Shown: positions 49,325 through 58,652, numbered from the stretch's first letter. The stretch: DNA of 64,000 nucleotides from Paenibacillus sp. CC-CFT747 (GCA_030323305.1 CP106741.1:5517501-5581500); one strand, 5' to 3'. Made by a program: numbers and translations. Notes: generated by a model not told the origin, from the letters alone.

Positions 49325-50042
49325 GTGGGGGTGACCTCAAAGGCATAGCCGATTCCCCAGAGCGTCTGGATGCTCCAGCGGGGATGGGGGCCGAGTTTTT
49401 TCGCAAATTTTTGACATGGGCGTCCACGGTTCGGGTTCCACCGGCAAAATCAAAGTTCCACACATGGCCGAGGAGATCTTCCCGGGTGAAAACGCGGCCG
49501 GGGCTGCTTGCAAGAAAATACAGCAGTTCAATCTCCTTGGGAGTCAGCTCGATTCTTGCGCCGTCCACCAGCACCTTGTACTGCTTGCGGTCGATATGCA
49601 GCCCGTGGAAGTCCAGCGGCCGCTGCCGTCTGTCTTCCGACCCGGCCGGCTCCGGAAGCGCTCTCTCCATGCTTCTGCGCAGCACCGCCTTGATGCGGGC
49701 CACGAGCTCGTTCGGATCGAACGGCTTCACCACGTAATCGTCCACTCCGAGATTGAAGCCGCGCAGCTTGTCCATGGCCTGGTCCTTCGCCGTCAGCATG
49801 ATGATGGGCGTCGACCCCAACGGAGCCTCCATGCGCCGGATCTTCTCACAGAGGTCGAAGCCGGAGTGATCCGGCAGCATCACGTCGAGCAGAATCAAAT
49901 CCGGCTTATGCTCCTTCACGGCTTCGGGCACCGCCCTTCCCCTATAAAGAATGACAGGAGAATAGCCGGCATGCTCGAGGTACAACCGGATCACCTCGAC
50001 AATGTGGGGCTCGTCGTCCACCACCAGTATACGGGAAGCCAT
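49321..50042 (-). CDS. Two-component response regulator, OmpR/PhoB family (one frameshift)
   Basis: About 241 residues. Receiver: ILVVDDEPHIVEV, phospho-Asp in LILLDVMLPDHSG, Lys in YVVKPFDP. Output: IELTPKEIELLYFLASSPG and TVDAHVKNLRKKLGP. An A missing from the A run near 49402 shifts the end; repaired, it ends GYAFEVTPT at 49321. In the raw sequence this loss plus one in the kinase fuse both genes into one long frame, which is artificial. The ATG directly follows the TAG of the DUF309 gene. Confidence 0.92.
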
Positions 50043-50581
50043 CTAGCCGATCCTTCCTCTCTGTCTGCTTTTAGCTTCGCGGCTAGTAAGCCGCTCCCGA
50101 ATCACATCCGAACGGTCCCGCCTGGAATGCTTGTGGATCAAATCGGCATTTTCCAGATTGCTCGCCGCCTCCCAGACGGCTTTCTTCTCAAGAGCCGCCT
50201 TCCGGCACTCTTCCAACAAGTCCGAATCGGCTAAAGGAAGATTCCAATCGAGATAAGGAAGGTTGCTCCCTTCCTCGATAAGCCGGATCCGCTCCTCCAG
50301 GCGTCTGCGGAACTCCCCGCCTCAATGCCCAGCTTCTCCAGGGCGTCCTCCGTCAGCCGGCTGTTGGCTCCGTTTAACATTTTGAGGGCGCCGGACGTAT
50401 TGCTCCTTCGTTCATGGTATAGCCCCACCGCAAGCTGAATCAGCCCGACCCAGGCCGGGGCCAGCGGATCCTGAGGGTTGCTTTTCCAATACTCTTCCAG
50501 AATCTCGTGACACTCAAAATAATCCCGTTCCGCATGAAAATAAACAAGATATGCTCTGTATTCCTCCGGGTAGTGGCCCAA
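50043..50581 (-). CDS. DUF309 family protein (one frameshift)
   Basis: About 179 residues. The DUF309 signature is HAERDYFECHEILEEYWKS and LIQLAVGLYHERRSNTSGAL, an all-helical fold with conserved His and Glu. A G missing near 50318 truncates the raw frame; repaired, it continues as EFRRRLEERIRLIEEGSNLP and stops immediately before the response regulator start. TTG at 50581 follows AGAGG. Function unknown; it is the first gene of a three-gene operon with the two-component system. Confidence 0.82.
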
Positions 50582-50705
50582 TCCGATCGCCTCTTCTCTA
50601 GCTTTCCTGTTATTTTAGCAAAATTCGTTTAAAAAATGAAACCATAGACTATAGTAGAACGTAAGTATTAGGCAGCAAAAAATGCACATTCTCAGGGAGG
50701 ATAAA

Positions 50706-51140
50706 ATGAAGAAACTATTGATCGTGTTCATGTCCTGTATGGTGTTCTTCGCTATGGCGGCTCCCGTCAGCGTAGATGCCGCGAAAGGCCGCAGCGGCGG
50801 GTACTCGTCCAGCAAGAAGAGCTACACCCCGACGGCTCCTTCGAACGGTGTGAACAAGAGCCAATCCGGGACTACGTCCAAATCGGATTCCACCAGCACC
50901 AGCAGCTCCACGGCAGCCAAAAAGCCCGGTTTGTTCGGAGGCGGCAGCTTCCTTAAAGGACTGGCCCTCGGTGGTCTGGCCGGTTTGATGTTCGGCGGTC
51001 TATTCGGCAATATGGGCTTCCTGGGCAACATTCTAGGGTTCATGCTTAACATGTTTGCGCTTGTGGCCCTGTTCGTACTGATCAAGTCGGTCATCAGCTA
51101 CTTTATGAATCGCCGTAAAGTTAACCATAAGAGGTACTAA
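50706..51140 (+). CDS. Secreted/membrane protein with Ser/Thr-rich segment
   Basis: 144 residues. A signal peptide (LLIVFMSCMVFFAMAAPVSV) is followed by a Ser/Thr/Lys-rich segment of about 45 residues, then a Gly/Leu/Phe-rich hydrophobic stretch (GGLAGLMFGGLFGNMGFLG) and a final helix with a basic tail. The last part resembles the Tim44-like group of small bacterial membrane proteins. GGGAGG precedes ATG. The next gene starts 3 bp after the stop. Confidence 0.7.
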   Translation: MKKLLIVFMSCMVFFAMAAPVSVDAAKGRSGGYSSSKKSYTPTAPSNGVNKSQSGTTSKSDSTSTSSSTAAKKPGLFGGGSFLKGLALGGLAGLMFGGLFGNMGFLGNILGFMLNMFALVALFVLIKSVISYFMNRRKVNHKRY

Positions 51141-51143
51141 AGG

Positions 51144-51422
51144 ATGAGAATTTCCGAGCAGGAAATCATGAACGCCATCTGCTTGAATATAGCCGAACGT
51201 AAACAGATTCGGCCGACGGATGTGGAAGTCCAGCTTCTCTGGGATGAAGAGCTGGGTTACTCGGCGGAGGTGACCGTGCAAGGCCGGACCCAATTCCTAA
51301 TTGAAGCGAACATGCTGGAAGCCATTGAGCGCTACATGCTGACGGAATACAACCAGCGTGTCTTCCGCAGCCAGATCGAGCTGGACATCGATGAGGAAAT
51401 GTTCGCGGAGATCCGGCTTTAA
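51144..51422 (+). CDS. DUF2653 family protein (YxcD-like)
   Basis: 92 residues, acidic, cytosolic, starting MRISEQEIMNAICLNIAERK and containing RPTDVEVQLLWDEELGYSAE, which matches the YxcD family. It is in an operon with the preceding membrane protein. Function unknown. Confidence 0.78.
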   Translation: MRISEQEIMNAICLNIAERKQIRPTDVEVQLLWDEELGYSAEVTVQGRTQFLIEANMLEAIERYMLTEYNQRVFRSQIELDIDEEMFAEIRL

Positions 51423-51479
51423 CCCGGCTATCAGGGTTCTGCTGCAACGGGTAGATGGCAGTCCTGCCTAAAGCGGGAA

Positions 51480-51525
51480 CAAGCAAACCAAAAGAGGAGC
51501 CGCGGCTCCTCTTTTGGTTTGCTTG
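51480..51525. terminator. Perfect 46-nt palindrome between convergent genes, probable bidirectional terminator
   Basis: Two 23-nt arms meet with no unpaired base; the centre is GAGGAGCCGCGGCTCCTC and the outer part is A/T-rich on both sides (AAACCAAAAG and CTTTTGGTTT). It lies 57 bp after the DUF2653 gene and 23 bp after the convergent hypothetical gene. Confidence 0.8.
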
Positions 51526-51548
51526 GAAGTGGGAAGCGGACGCTATCC

Positions 51549-51776
51549 TCAGCTGTAAAGATCCGAGGCGTCGTCGTAATCATACCGGAAGCCGTCTTCG
51601 GCATCTTCCGGAAACGCGGCCGTATCCACCCGCATCGAGGCGGCCGGGTTCTGCTTTCCCTGCAGCTTATCGAGCACCTCGCGGTAAATCCCGATTTCCT
51701 GGTAGTCGCCCGAATGGGCAATGACCGTGTTCAATGCCATTTCCAATACGGCCTTATCCTGATCGGTCCATTCCAT
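51549..51776 (-). CDS. Small hypothetical protein
   Basis: 75 residues starting MEWTDQDKAVLEMALNTVIA and ending YDYDDASDLYS, acidic, no membrane segment. AGGAGG lies 9 bp before ATG. It follows selO in the same direction with a 70-bp gap. I recognise no function. Confidence 0.65.
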   Translation of the reverse strand: MEWTDQDKAVLEMALNTVIAHSGDYQEIGIYREVLDKLQGKQNPAASMRVDTAAFPEDAEDGFRYDYDDASDLYS

Positions 51777-51846
51777 CCTTACTCGCCTCCTGCCCTTTTG
51801 AAGCTTAGGATGCCCCATCTTGGCTACCTCTATTTGGAGCTGAACC

Positions 51847-53322
51847 TCAAGTTCCGCAATAGGTCCGGTAAGGCCGCGCCGATTCGGAAGGCAGAAGGGT
51901 ATACTCCTCCTGCTCGGGGCATGAGGCGTAAGGATCCGCAAGTACGGCAACCAGCTTGTGCACCAGCTCCAGCTCTCCATGCTCCGACGCTGCCTCAAGC
52001 GCCTCCTCCACCCGGTGATTGCGAGGGATTACCGCCGGGTTACGGGTCCGCATGAGCTCCTCGGAGGCCGCCCTTGATTCCGGCTGCCTCTGCCTTCTCG
52101 CCTCCCATTGGTCCAGCCATTCCATAAAGCCGGAGGTCCGGTTCATGGGAATATCCTCCGTCTTCCCGTTGGTGAGCGAACGGAAGGTGTTCGTGAAGTC
52201 CGCCCGGAAATCCTTCATCATCGCAAGCAGGCTATCCGCGAGAGCACGGTCCTCCGGCTCCTCTGTAAACAGCCCCAGCTTCCCTCTCATTCCCACAAGC
52301 CAGTGACGGTTAAACTCTTCGGTAAACAGGGCTACCGCCTCCTCCGCGAGCTCCACGGCCCTTTCTTCGTCTTCATGCAGGAGAGGCAGTATCGCTTCGG
52401 CCAGCCGGGCCAGATTCCATGCCCCAATATAAGGCTGGTTGCCATAAGCATAGCGGCCTTGGCGATCGATGGAGCTGAACACCGTTGCCGGGTCATAGGC
52501 GTCCATAAAGGCACACGGCCCATAGTCGATCGTTTCTCCGCTAATCGCCATGTTATCCGTGTTCATCACGCCGTGAATGAAACCGACGAGCTGCCACTTG
52601 GCGATCAACGAAGCCTGCCGTTCAACGACTCCCTGCAGCAAAGCCAAATAGCGGTTGTCTTGCTCTTCCGCCTCCGGATAATGCCTCCGGATGGTGTAAT
52701 CGGCCAACGCGCGCAGGTCGCTCGCCGTTCCCCATTTCGCCGCATATTGAAACGTTCCTACCCGAAGATGACTGGCGGCTACCCGTGTCAGGATGGCCCC
52801 CGGCAGTTCGATTTCTCTTTGGATGGGCTGACCGGTAGTGACCACTGCCAGGCTTCGGGTCGTCGGGATGCCTAGTCCATGCATGGCTTCACTTATGATG
52901 TACTCACGAAGCATAGGGCCGAGGGCGGCCCGCCCGTCGCCTCCGCGGGAATAGGGAGTACGCCCGGAGCCTTTCAGCTGGATATCCACCCGTTGTCCGG
53001 TTGGGGTAATCTGCTCGCCTAGCAGAAGAGCTCTTCCGTCGCCGAGCATCGTAAAATAGCCAAACTGGTGCCCCGCATAGGCTTGAGCCAGAGCCTGGGC
53101 TCCTTCCGGGAGCCGGTTGCCCGCCAGAACAGCAACCCCTTCCTCCTCGGTAAGCGCCTGTTCATCCAGACCCAGTTCCGCCGCCAGCGGGCCGTTTAGT
53201 ATGGTAATCTTGGGGGCCCGCACGGGAGTCGGACGGGTAAAGGTATAGAAAGCATCCGGCAGGTCTGCATAACTGGTTTCCATATTCCAACCTGTCTTTG
53301 GGGTGGGGTTATTCTCCGTCAT
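51847..53322 (-). CDS. selO: Protein adenylyltransferase SelO
   Basis: SelO is a pseudokinase-fold enzyme that transfers AMP to protein Ser, Thr or Tyr residues. 491 residues, intact. Typical blocks are AQAYAGHQFGYFTMLGDGRA, DIQLKGSGRTPYSRGGDGRA, LREYIISEAMHGLGIPTTRS and FIHGVMNTDNMAISGETIDYG. The end YRTYCGT has a conserved Cys in place of selenocysteine, as usual in bacteria. AGGAGAG precedes ATG at 53322. Confidence 0.95.
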   Translation of the reverse strand: MTENNPTPKTGWNMETSYADLPDAFYTFTRPTPVRAPKITILNGPLAAELGLDEQALTEEEGVAVLAGNRLPEGAQALAQAYAGHQFGYFTMLGDGRALLLGEQITPTGQRVDIQLKGSGRTPYSRGGDGRAALGPMLREYIISEAMHGLGIPTTRSLAVVTTGQPIQREIELPGAILTRVAASHLRVGTFQYAAKWGTASDLRALADYTIRRHYPEAEEQDNRYLALLQGVVERQASLIAKWQLVGFIHGVMNTDNMAISGETIDYGPCAFMDAYDPATVFSSIDRQGRYAYGNQPYIGAWNLARLAEAILPLLHEDEERAVELAEEAVALFTEEFNRHWLVGMRGKLGLFTEEPEDRALADSLLAMMKDFRADFTNTFRSLTNGKTEDIPMNRTSGFMEWLDQWEARRQRQPESRAASEELMRTRNPAVIPRNHRVEEALEAASEHGELELVHKLVAVLADPYASCPEQEEYTLLPSESARPYRTYCGT

Positions 53323-53402
53323 TTTACTCTCCTTTTGGTCCTCAGGTAAGCCGGTCAAACCCAGCCTTTCCCTTTATCTTACCCCAATCTGAATCAACGG
53401 AC

Positions 53403-53433
53403 AAAAAAAGACCTCATCCTTGTTCATAAGGTC
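53403..53433 (-). terminator. Terminator of the sigma-factor operon
   Basis: On the minus strand GACCTTATGAACAAGGATGAGGTC is followed by TTTTTTT. Confidence 0.7.
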
Positions 53434-53470
53434 CTTCGTCTTCTTGGGGGACGGTTCCTTTGAAGATCCC

Positions 53471-54344
53471 TTACTTAGCTTGCTTAAGGTGCCTCAGCTT
53501 CTCAGGATTGGCAACGGCATAGATCCGGTCGATCTGTCCGTTACGGTAAGCGAAGGAATACACAAATTGCCCTCCGTCCGCGAGATCAATTCGAAGTCCA
53601 GGGGAACCGTTCACGGTTACGTAATCAAGCGTAAAGTCCCCGGCATATGTCGCAAGAAGATGCTGATGAAGCTTCACCACTTGCTCCCATCCTCTAACCG
53701 GAACTTGGGCGGCCTTGACCTTGCCGCCGCCATCCGAGAGAAATACGACCTTGTCGCTGACCAGCTCCAGCAAGCGTTCGGTGTGTCCCTTCATCAGGGA
53801 CTGGACAAACTCTCGGATGCTCTCCTCGGCTACGGTGACCGAAGGGAGTTCCTGGGGATCATGGGTTAGACTCTTTTGAGCACGGCGGTAGATTTGTCGG
53901 CAGTTGGCGCTCTTCTTCTCCACCATTTCCGCAATTTCCTCAAAGGAATAATGGAAGATTTCCTTAGCAGAAAAACCGCCCTTTCGATAGCATTGAGCTG
54001 CTGAAGGAGCAGCAAATAGGCGGTGGAAAGCGACTCCCTCTGTTCGTACACCTCCGACGGATCCTCCTGAAGCCCTCCTTGTTCGATTAAGGGCTCAGGC
54101 AGCCAGGGGCCGACGTACAGCTCCCGCTTTTTGGCCGAGGAGCGGAGCAGATCCAGGCAGCGGTTGGTCACGATTCTATGCAAAAAGCTTTCTCGTTAAG
54201 GATAGCGGCCGTATCGGGTAACTGGCTGTAACGAATAAAGGTTTCCTGTACAGCATCTTCCGCATCCATCACACTGCCGAGCATCCGGTAAGCCAGAGAA
54301 AAGAGAGACGCCCGGTGAAGGTTATAAAGCGTTTCGATGCTCAT
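53471..54344 (-). CDS. ECF sigma factor with C-terminal SnoaL-like domain, ECF41/SigJ type (two frameshifts)
   Basis: About 291 residues. Sigma region 2 is seen in LFSLAYRMLGSVMDAEDAVQ and region 4 in FSFEEIAEMVEKKSANCRQI. A SnoaL-like domain fused at the C-terminus (from about residue 165; LPSVTVAEESIREFVQSLMK) is typical of ECF41 factors, where it controls activity in place of an anti-sigma factor. A T is missing near 54178 and an A near 53960. The start at 54344 lies inside the end of the upstream oxidoreductase gene. ECF41 genes usually sit beside an oxidoreductase, epimerase or carboxymuconolactone decarboxylase gene, as here. Confidence 0.85.
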
Positions 54345-55623
54345 AAGCAGGTACACCCCCGTAGTTCCTCTTGGAAAGGATATGATCCACCGCCCTCTTG
54401 GCACTGGCTGCCGCGGCATCCAGTAACCATTCCCCGTGGCTTACCCAATCTCCTGCTACATACAGTCCCTGAATTTCCGGTACGGCGGGACCGGGGTTCT
54501 CCAACCGACGCTTATGCATAAAATCCGAGCTGACGGTTATCCTCGGTAAATACTGCCGGGCCACCAACTCGTTCCGCCATCCGGGCTGCACGAGATCCAA
54601 GGTTTGCTCCAGATCGCGGAGATCCCGGTCGGGATCCGTCTCCCTGCCCTGGTATTTAACAAGCGAAACCACCTGCGCTCCCGTATCGCTTAAGTGCGCC
54701 GCACGGGACTGGTTGGTGAGAAAGACCGCCTGGTCTATTCCATAAACAAACTGCTGCTTCGGTTGAGGGAGGCGGCGCAGGGCCACATCGAGACAAGCGG
54801 TGGTAATTTCGACGGCTTGTTTCTTCCAGGTATGGAGGGCCGTTTCTTCGGCCCGGGACACCAATCGGCAGGCCATGTCAGGCGAAGTTGTCATAATCAC
54901 ACAAGAGGTTTCCATCCTCGTGCCGTCTTCACAGCACACCTGCCGGAGCCTTCCGTCCTCGTGATCGATCGCCGCCACCTTGGTATTCGTCACTATGGTT
55001 ACACCCTGATCCTCAGCCAACCGGGACAAGGCGTCCATCAGGCTGCCCCAGCCTCGATCCAAGTACAGCACCCCTTTAAGGGAAAGCTGAAGCTGATGCA
55101 GGACGGGGCCCGCCGCCAGAAGATCAGGAGCCGCCACATAACTAGCCGTTCTAAACAAGGAATAGAAAAAGTTCCTGACCATGGGATCTTGAATATGGCC
55201 TTCCACCCACTCACGGACACTGATCGAATCATAGCGGCGGGCATCCAGCTTCGCCAGTTTCATGATTTGGGAAGCCAGTTCCCACTTTCCTTTCCAGGAG
55301 AAGAGGGTACTCGCGGCCCATGCTTTCACGCCAAAAGGCAGCGGATAAAGCTTTCCCTTCCATATCCCGTAGCCTTCAATGGAAGGCTTCTTTCCCTGCA
55401 AGGGCACTCCCCATTCTCTAAAAGTCTCAAGAGCCTCTCCCGAGTACAAGGCATGCGCTCCCAAATTAAAGTAATTCCCCTGTTTCACCACGGAGATCGC
55501 CCGGCCGCCCACCTGCTTCTGTTTCTCGATGACTAGCGTTCGCAAACCGGCTTTTGCCGCGTAGATAGCAGCCGTTAAACCTGCCGCCCCTCCCCCGACA
55601 ACCACCACATCATAGTTTTGCAT
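54322..55623 (-). CDS. FAD-dependent oxidoreductase, phytoene-desaturase/amine-oxidase-like
   Basis: 433 residues, intact. The N-terminal FAD-binding site is VVVVGGGAAGLTAAIYAAKA with the ribose-binding Glu in TLVIEKQKQVGGRA; the C-terminal flavin motif is LYVAGDWVSHGEWLLDAA. No signal peptide. The fold is that of the phytoene desaturase or protoporphyrinogen oxidase group, but the substrate is unknown. It is the first gene of a two-gene operon with the ECF41 sigma factor. Confidence 0.85.
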   Translation of the reverse strand: MQNYDVVVVGGGAAGLTAAIYAAKAGLRTLVIEKQKQVGGRAISVVKQGNYFNLGAHALYSGEALETFREWGVPLQGKKPSIEGYGIWKGKLYPLPFGVKAWAASTLFSWKGKWELASQIMKLAKLDARRYDSISVREWVEGHIQDPMVRNFFYSLFRTASYVAAPDLLAAGPVLHQLQLSLKGVLYLDRGWGSLMDALSRLAEDQGVTIVTNTKVAAIDHEDGRLRQVCCEDGTRMETSCVIMTTSPDMACRLVSRAEETALHTWKKQAVEITTACLDVALRRLPQPKQQFVYGIDQAVFLTNQSRAAHLSDTGAQVVSLVKYQGRETDPDRDLRDLEQTLDLVQPGWRNELVARQYLPRITVSSDFMHKRRLENPGPAVPEIQGLYVAGDWVSHGEWLLDAAAASAKRAVDHILSKRNYGGVPAYEHRNAL

Positions 55624-55708
55624 AGGAAACCCTTCTTTCCTTCGTTTACCTGTATGACGGGGAAGCAGGGGATTTTGTGACCATTTCGATTAAGGGCTTC
55701 TAATCATC

Positions 55709-55743
55709 AAAAAGCATCCTCGCCTCGCGGCATGAGGATGCTT
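55709..55743 (-). terminator. Terminator of the DUF2935 gene
   Basis: Arms AAGCATCCTC and GAGGATGCTT; TTTTTG follows on the minus strand. Confidence 0.85.
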
Positions 55744-55773
55744 ACGGAGCCGTGTCTGAAGCTCACCTGTTGG

Positions 55774-56568
55774 TCACTCTTTACCCGTCAAGGCGGCTTC
55801 AAATAGGTCAATGATATGCAGGAATCTCTCGGCTTCCCGATAAACGTGATCGGCAAGCAAAGGATGAATGATGCTCTTGATGCGGCAGGCTTCGATCAGA
55901 TCGCGAGCCGTCTTCTTGAAGTCCCGTAAGGACTGGACCGATACCCGGTTCTGATCAAGGAACTGATCGAGCAAAGGCAGCGTTTGGGATTGGGGGCGCA
56001 TGGAGTCCAAGTCCACGGCCTGAAAAACCAGCTTATCAAAATCATCACTGAATCCCCTGGCCTGCTCCACGAGCTTTCGTTCGGAAGGGTCAAGCAGATG
56101 ACCGATAAATTTGGCATGATCCGCCATGATTTTTAAGAAAAAGACATTTTCGTTAATGATGGCGTCCGGCAAGGGATCCAGCCTTCCAGTGTTTAGTTCC
56201 TCCAGACGGTTTCGGAAGTAGAACGCTTCCCGGCTTACGTGGTCAACAAGAAGGGGAAAATTATTAGCTCCCGGCAGCTGGCATTGCAGAATCAAGCCCA
56301 GCACTTTCCTTTTGTAAGCCCATATCTGGGTGGCGGCTGAGTGAACTTCGACATTAAAACGCTGAATGGTTTGGGGATCGGCTCCCGCGTCCATGGCGTT
56401 GGCCCGGCTTTCGATCGCTTCAAAGGTGGAGTAAAAGTGATTCGCTTCGTTTATCAGCTGCTTATCCTCCGCTCTAAAGCCGAGCCTCAAAAAAAGCGAA
56501 TGCTCCTTCATGATGCGCGACCAAAATCTGACTTCATCCAAAGACCGGACAACAAATGCAGTTGACAC
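55774..56568 (-). CDS. DUF2935 domain protein
   Basis: 264 residues, intact, made of two related four-helix bundles of about 130 residues (start STAFVVRSLDEVRFWSRIMK; second half FFLKIMADHAKFIGHLLDPS). His and Glu residues in the helices recall ferritin-like metal sites: EHSLFLRL, LLVDHVSREAFYF, LLADHVYREAERFL. The family occurs in spore-forming Firmicutes; its function is unknown. GTG at 56568 follows GAGGAGGGG. Confidence 0.8.
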   Translation of the reverse strand: MSTAFVVRSLDEVRFWSRIMKEHSLFLRLGFRAEDKQLINEANHFYSTFEAIESRANAMDAGADPQTIQRFNVEVHSAATQIWAYKRKVLGLILQCQLPGANNFPLLVDHVSREAFYFRNRLEELNTGRLDPLPDAIINENVFFLKIMADHAKFIGHLLDPSERKLVEQARGFSDDFDKLVFQAVDLDSMRPQSQTLPLLDQFLDQNRVSVQSLRDFKKTARDLIEACRIKSIIHPLLADHVYREAERFLHIIDLFEAALTGKE

Positions 56569-56660
56569 TCGATCCCCTCCTCGTAAGTCCTACCTAAAGA
56601 TTATTTCCGGATGATCCTATCTATTCCAATAAGGGGGACGGAAAGGGCCGGACCCATACA

Positions 56661-56690
56661 AAAAAACCGCCCTTTCCAAGGGCGGTCTTT
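56661..56690 (-). terminator. Terminator of the PhnB-like gene
   Basis: Arms ACCGCCCTT and AAGGGCGGT followed on the minus strand by TTTTTTTG. Confidence 0.85.
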
Positions 56691-56735
56691 AAGCTAAAGT
56701 GTTGTTAGGGAGGGGTAATTAGCCGTCAGCGGCTA

Positions 56736-57158
56736 TTACCATCCTCCATTTCCGGCATTAAACTGCCACTGAACCCCGAACTTGTCCGTCAACATGCCGT
56801 AGCACTTGCTCCAAAAGGTCTCCTGAAGCTCCATATTGACGGATCCGCCTTCCTTCAGCCTGTCAAAGGCGGATCTAATTTCATCTTCGCTTTCGGTCAC
56901 GTAAGCTAACGTAATATTGTTTCCAACGACAAACGGCATGCCGGGAAAGACATCGGAGAACATAACGTTGCTTCCGCTGATCGTCAGACGCGTATGCATG
57001 ATCATATCCTTGGCGGCTTCCGGCAAAGCATATTCCGGATTGGGCGGTACTTCCCCGAACGTCATCATTTTCGGCACCTCTAAGCCGAATACCTCAGCAT
57101 AAAATTCAACGGCCTCCCGGGTATTTCCGTTAAAATTCAAATAAACATCAACTGACAT
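56736..57158 (-). CDS. VOC family protein, PhnB-like
   Basis: 140 residues, intact. A PhnB/3-demethylubiquinone-methyltransferase-like member of the vicinal oxygen chelate superfamily: VDVYLNFNGNTREAVEFYAE at the start and DKFGVQWQFNAGN at the end. These often bind small molecules or act as uncharacterised dioxygenase-like or resistance proteins. Start ATG at 57158 is 10 bp after AAAGGA. It follows another VOC gene after a 75-bp gap. Confidence 0.85.
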   Translation of the reverse strand: MSVDVYLNFNGNTREAVEFYAEVFGLEVPKMMTFGEVPPNPEYALPEAAKDMIMHTRLTISGSNVMFSDVFPGMPFVVGNNITLAYVTESEDEIRSAFDRLKEGGSVNMELQETFWSKCYGMLTDKFGVQWQFNAGNGGW

Positions 57159-57233
57159 CACGTTCATTCCTTTCCCTCGATTTTCTATTAAAATCCTTCG
57201 TTGATCAAGCATCCGTTATCGTGGTTTGCCGCT

Positions 57234-57653
57234 TTAGTGAGCAGGCTGCTGCCATGCCTGAATTTTGTTCCCGTCCGGGTCCTTGAAGGTAAGCTGAAGT
57301 CCGCAGCCGCCTTCATCCCTTATCCCCTGCTCCATCCATACCCCCGATTTCCGTAGCGACGCTTCGAGTGCGTGGATATTCTCCGTCTCAAAGCAAAGCG
57401 GAAACATTTCGTAAGAGGAGTTATCCTCCGTCCAACCCGTGGTTAAGAAGGTCAAGGGATGTCCCTCCGGACTTGGCAGGAGGAATAACCACTGGCCGCT
57501 TGCCATGATCATGATCGCTCCCCCGCCCTGCTTGACCGGCGAACGAAGGGTTAAGCCCAACACCCTCTCGTACCATACCGCGGAAGCCGGCACGTCCTTA
57601 ACGGGCAGGTAAACGCATTCCACCCGCTTAAGTAAAGCTTTCTCCAATCGCAT
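57234..57653 (-). CDS. VOC family protein (glyoxalase/bleomycin-resistance-like)
   Basis: 139 residues. The fold is seen in RVECVYLPVKDVPASAVWYE and LQLTFKDPDGNKIQAWQQP. The final Asp-Pro-Asp-Gly-Asn motif is standard. Start ATG at 57653 follows AGGAAGG. Substrate unknown. It may share a transcript with the PhnB-like gene. Confidence 0.82.
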   Translation of the reverse strand: MRLEKALLKRVECVYLPVKDVPASAVWYERVLGLTLRSPVKQGGGAIMIMASGQWLFLLPSPEGHPLTFLTTGWTEDNSSYEMFPLCFETENIHALEASLRKSGVWMEQGIRDEGGCGLQLTFKDPDGNKIQAWQQPAH

Positions 57654-57915
57654 CCTTCCTTTCTTGAACAAGTGTGAACCATTCCGTATGTACCAAGAAG
57701 TCACCCTCATAATAGCACATATGTTCCCATTTGGAAAGCCTTTCATTCCGTTCTCCTGATACTCCTGCTTATGAGAACTCTTTTCGCCGCCGCTTGTTTG
57801 AGTCAACCCTCACCCGAAACGGGTAAGGATTTACGGAACGCTCTTCCTTATTGTCTCCATGAAGAGCGCATTTGGTTAGCAGAACCCATCTGAATTAACA
57901 AAGGAGCTGGACCTC

Positions 57916-58652
57916 ATGAGTCATTTAACCAAAGATCAATGGAATACCTTAAATAAGCTGCTGGTCGACGAGCAGAAAGAACTGGAAAAGCATTTTGAAG
58001 GAGAAGCCCCGGAAGCACAAAACGCCTCCCTCCGAGATTCGGTTGGCGAGTTGACCTCGGTGGACAACCATCCCGCGGATGTAGGGACCGAGGTATTCGA
58101 GAGAAGCCGGGACCTGGCTGTCGACGAAACCATGAGCAACCAGCTGGACGAAGTCAACCAGGCTTTGAAGCGAATGGATTCGGGAGAGTACGGCACATGC
58201 CTCGAGTGCGGTAAAGACATCCCTTATGAACGTCTCGAAGCCATCCCCTATACCGCCTACTGCGTGGACCATACCCCGGCACAGAATACTTCCGACAACC
58301 GGCCCGTGGAAGAAGAAGTTCTGGAGCCGGGCCGGGGAGCCACCGATCCGAACAGTCTCACCGAGCAGAATCGGCTTGACGATTCCAACGCTTGGGACAT
58401 GGTGGAGTCCTATGGCAACTCGGATTCCCCGCCATGGCGGATAACCCCGATGACTTCCACTACAGCGATTCGGACAACGAGAAAAAAGACGCCCATGGCG
58501 CCGTAGAAGAGCTGGATGGTTTCCTCGCCTCCGACCGTGCCGGCCGGCCGCTCGGGGCTGTACGAAACAAAGCTCTGGAAAGCTACAAGGAGAATGGAGA
58601 AGGGGAGCCGCTGCTGGAAGCAGAAGGAACGAATTCCTCCAAAACCCGCTGA
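57916..58652 (+). CDS. YteA-type TraR/DksA zinc-finger sporulation protein (one frameshift)
   Basis: About 245 residues. The N-terminal coiled coil (DEQKELEKHFEGEAPEAQNA) and the zinc finger CLECGKDIPYERLEAIPYTA with YCVDH match the YteA family, often annotated as sporulation-related in Bacillales. A C missing near 58430 breaks the frame at GNSDSPAMADNP; the acidic C-terminal tail then runs to 58652. AAAGGAG precedes ATG. It may bind RNA polymerase as DksA does, but this has not been shown for the family. Confidence 0.85.
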
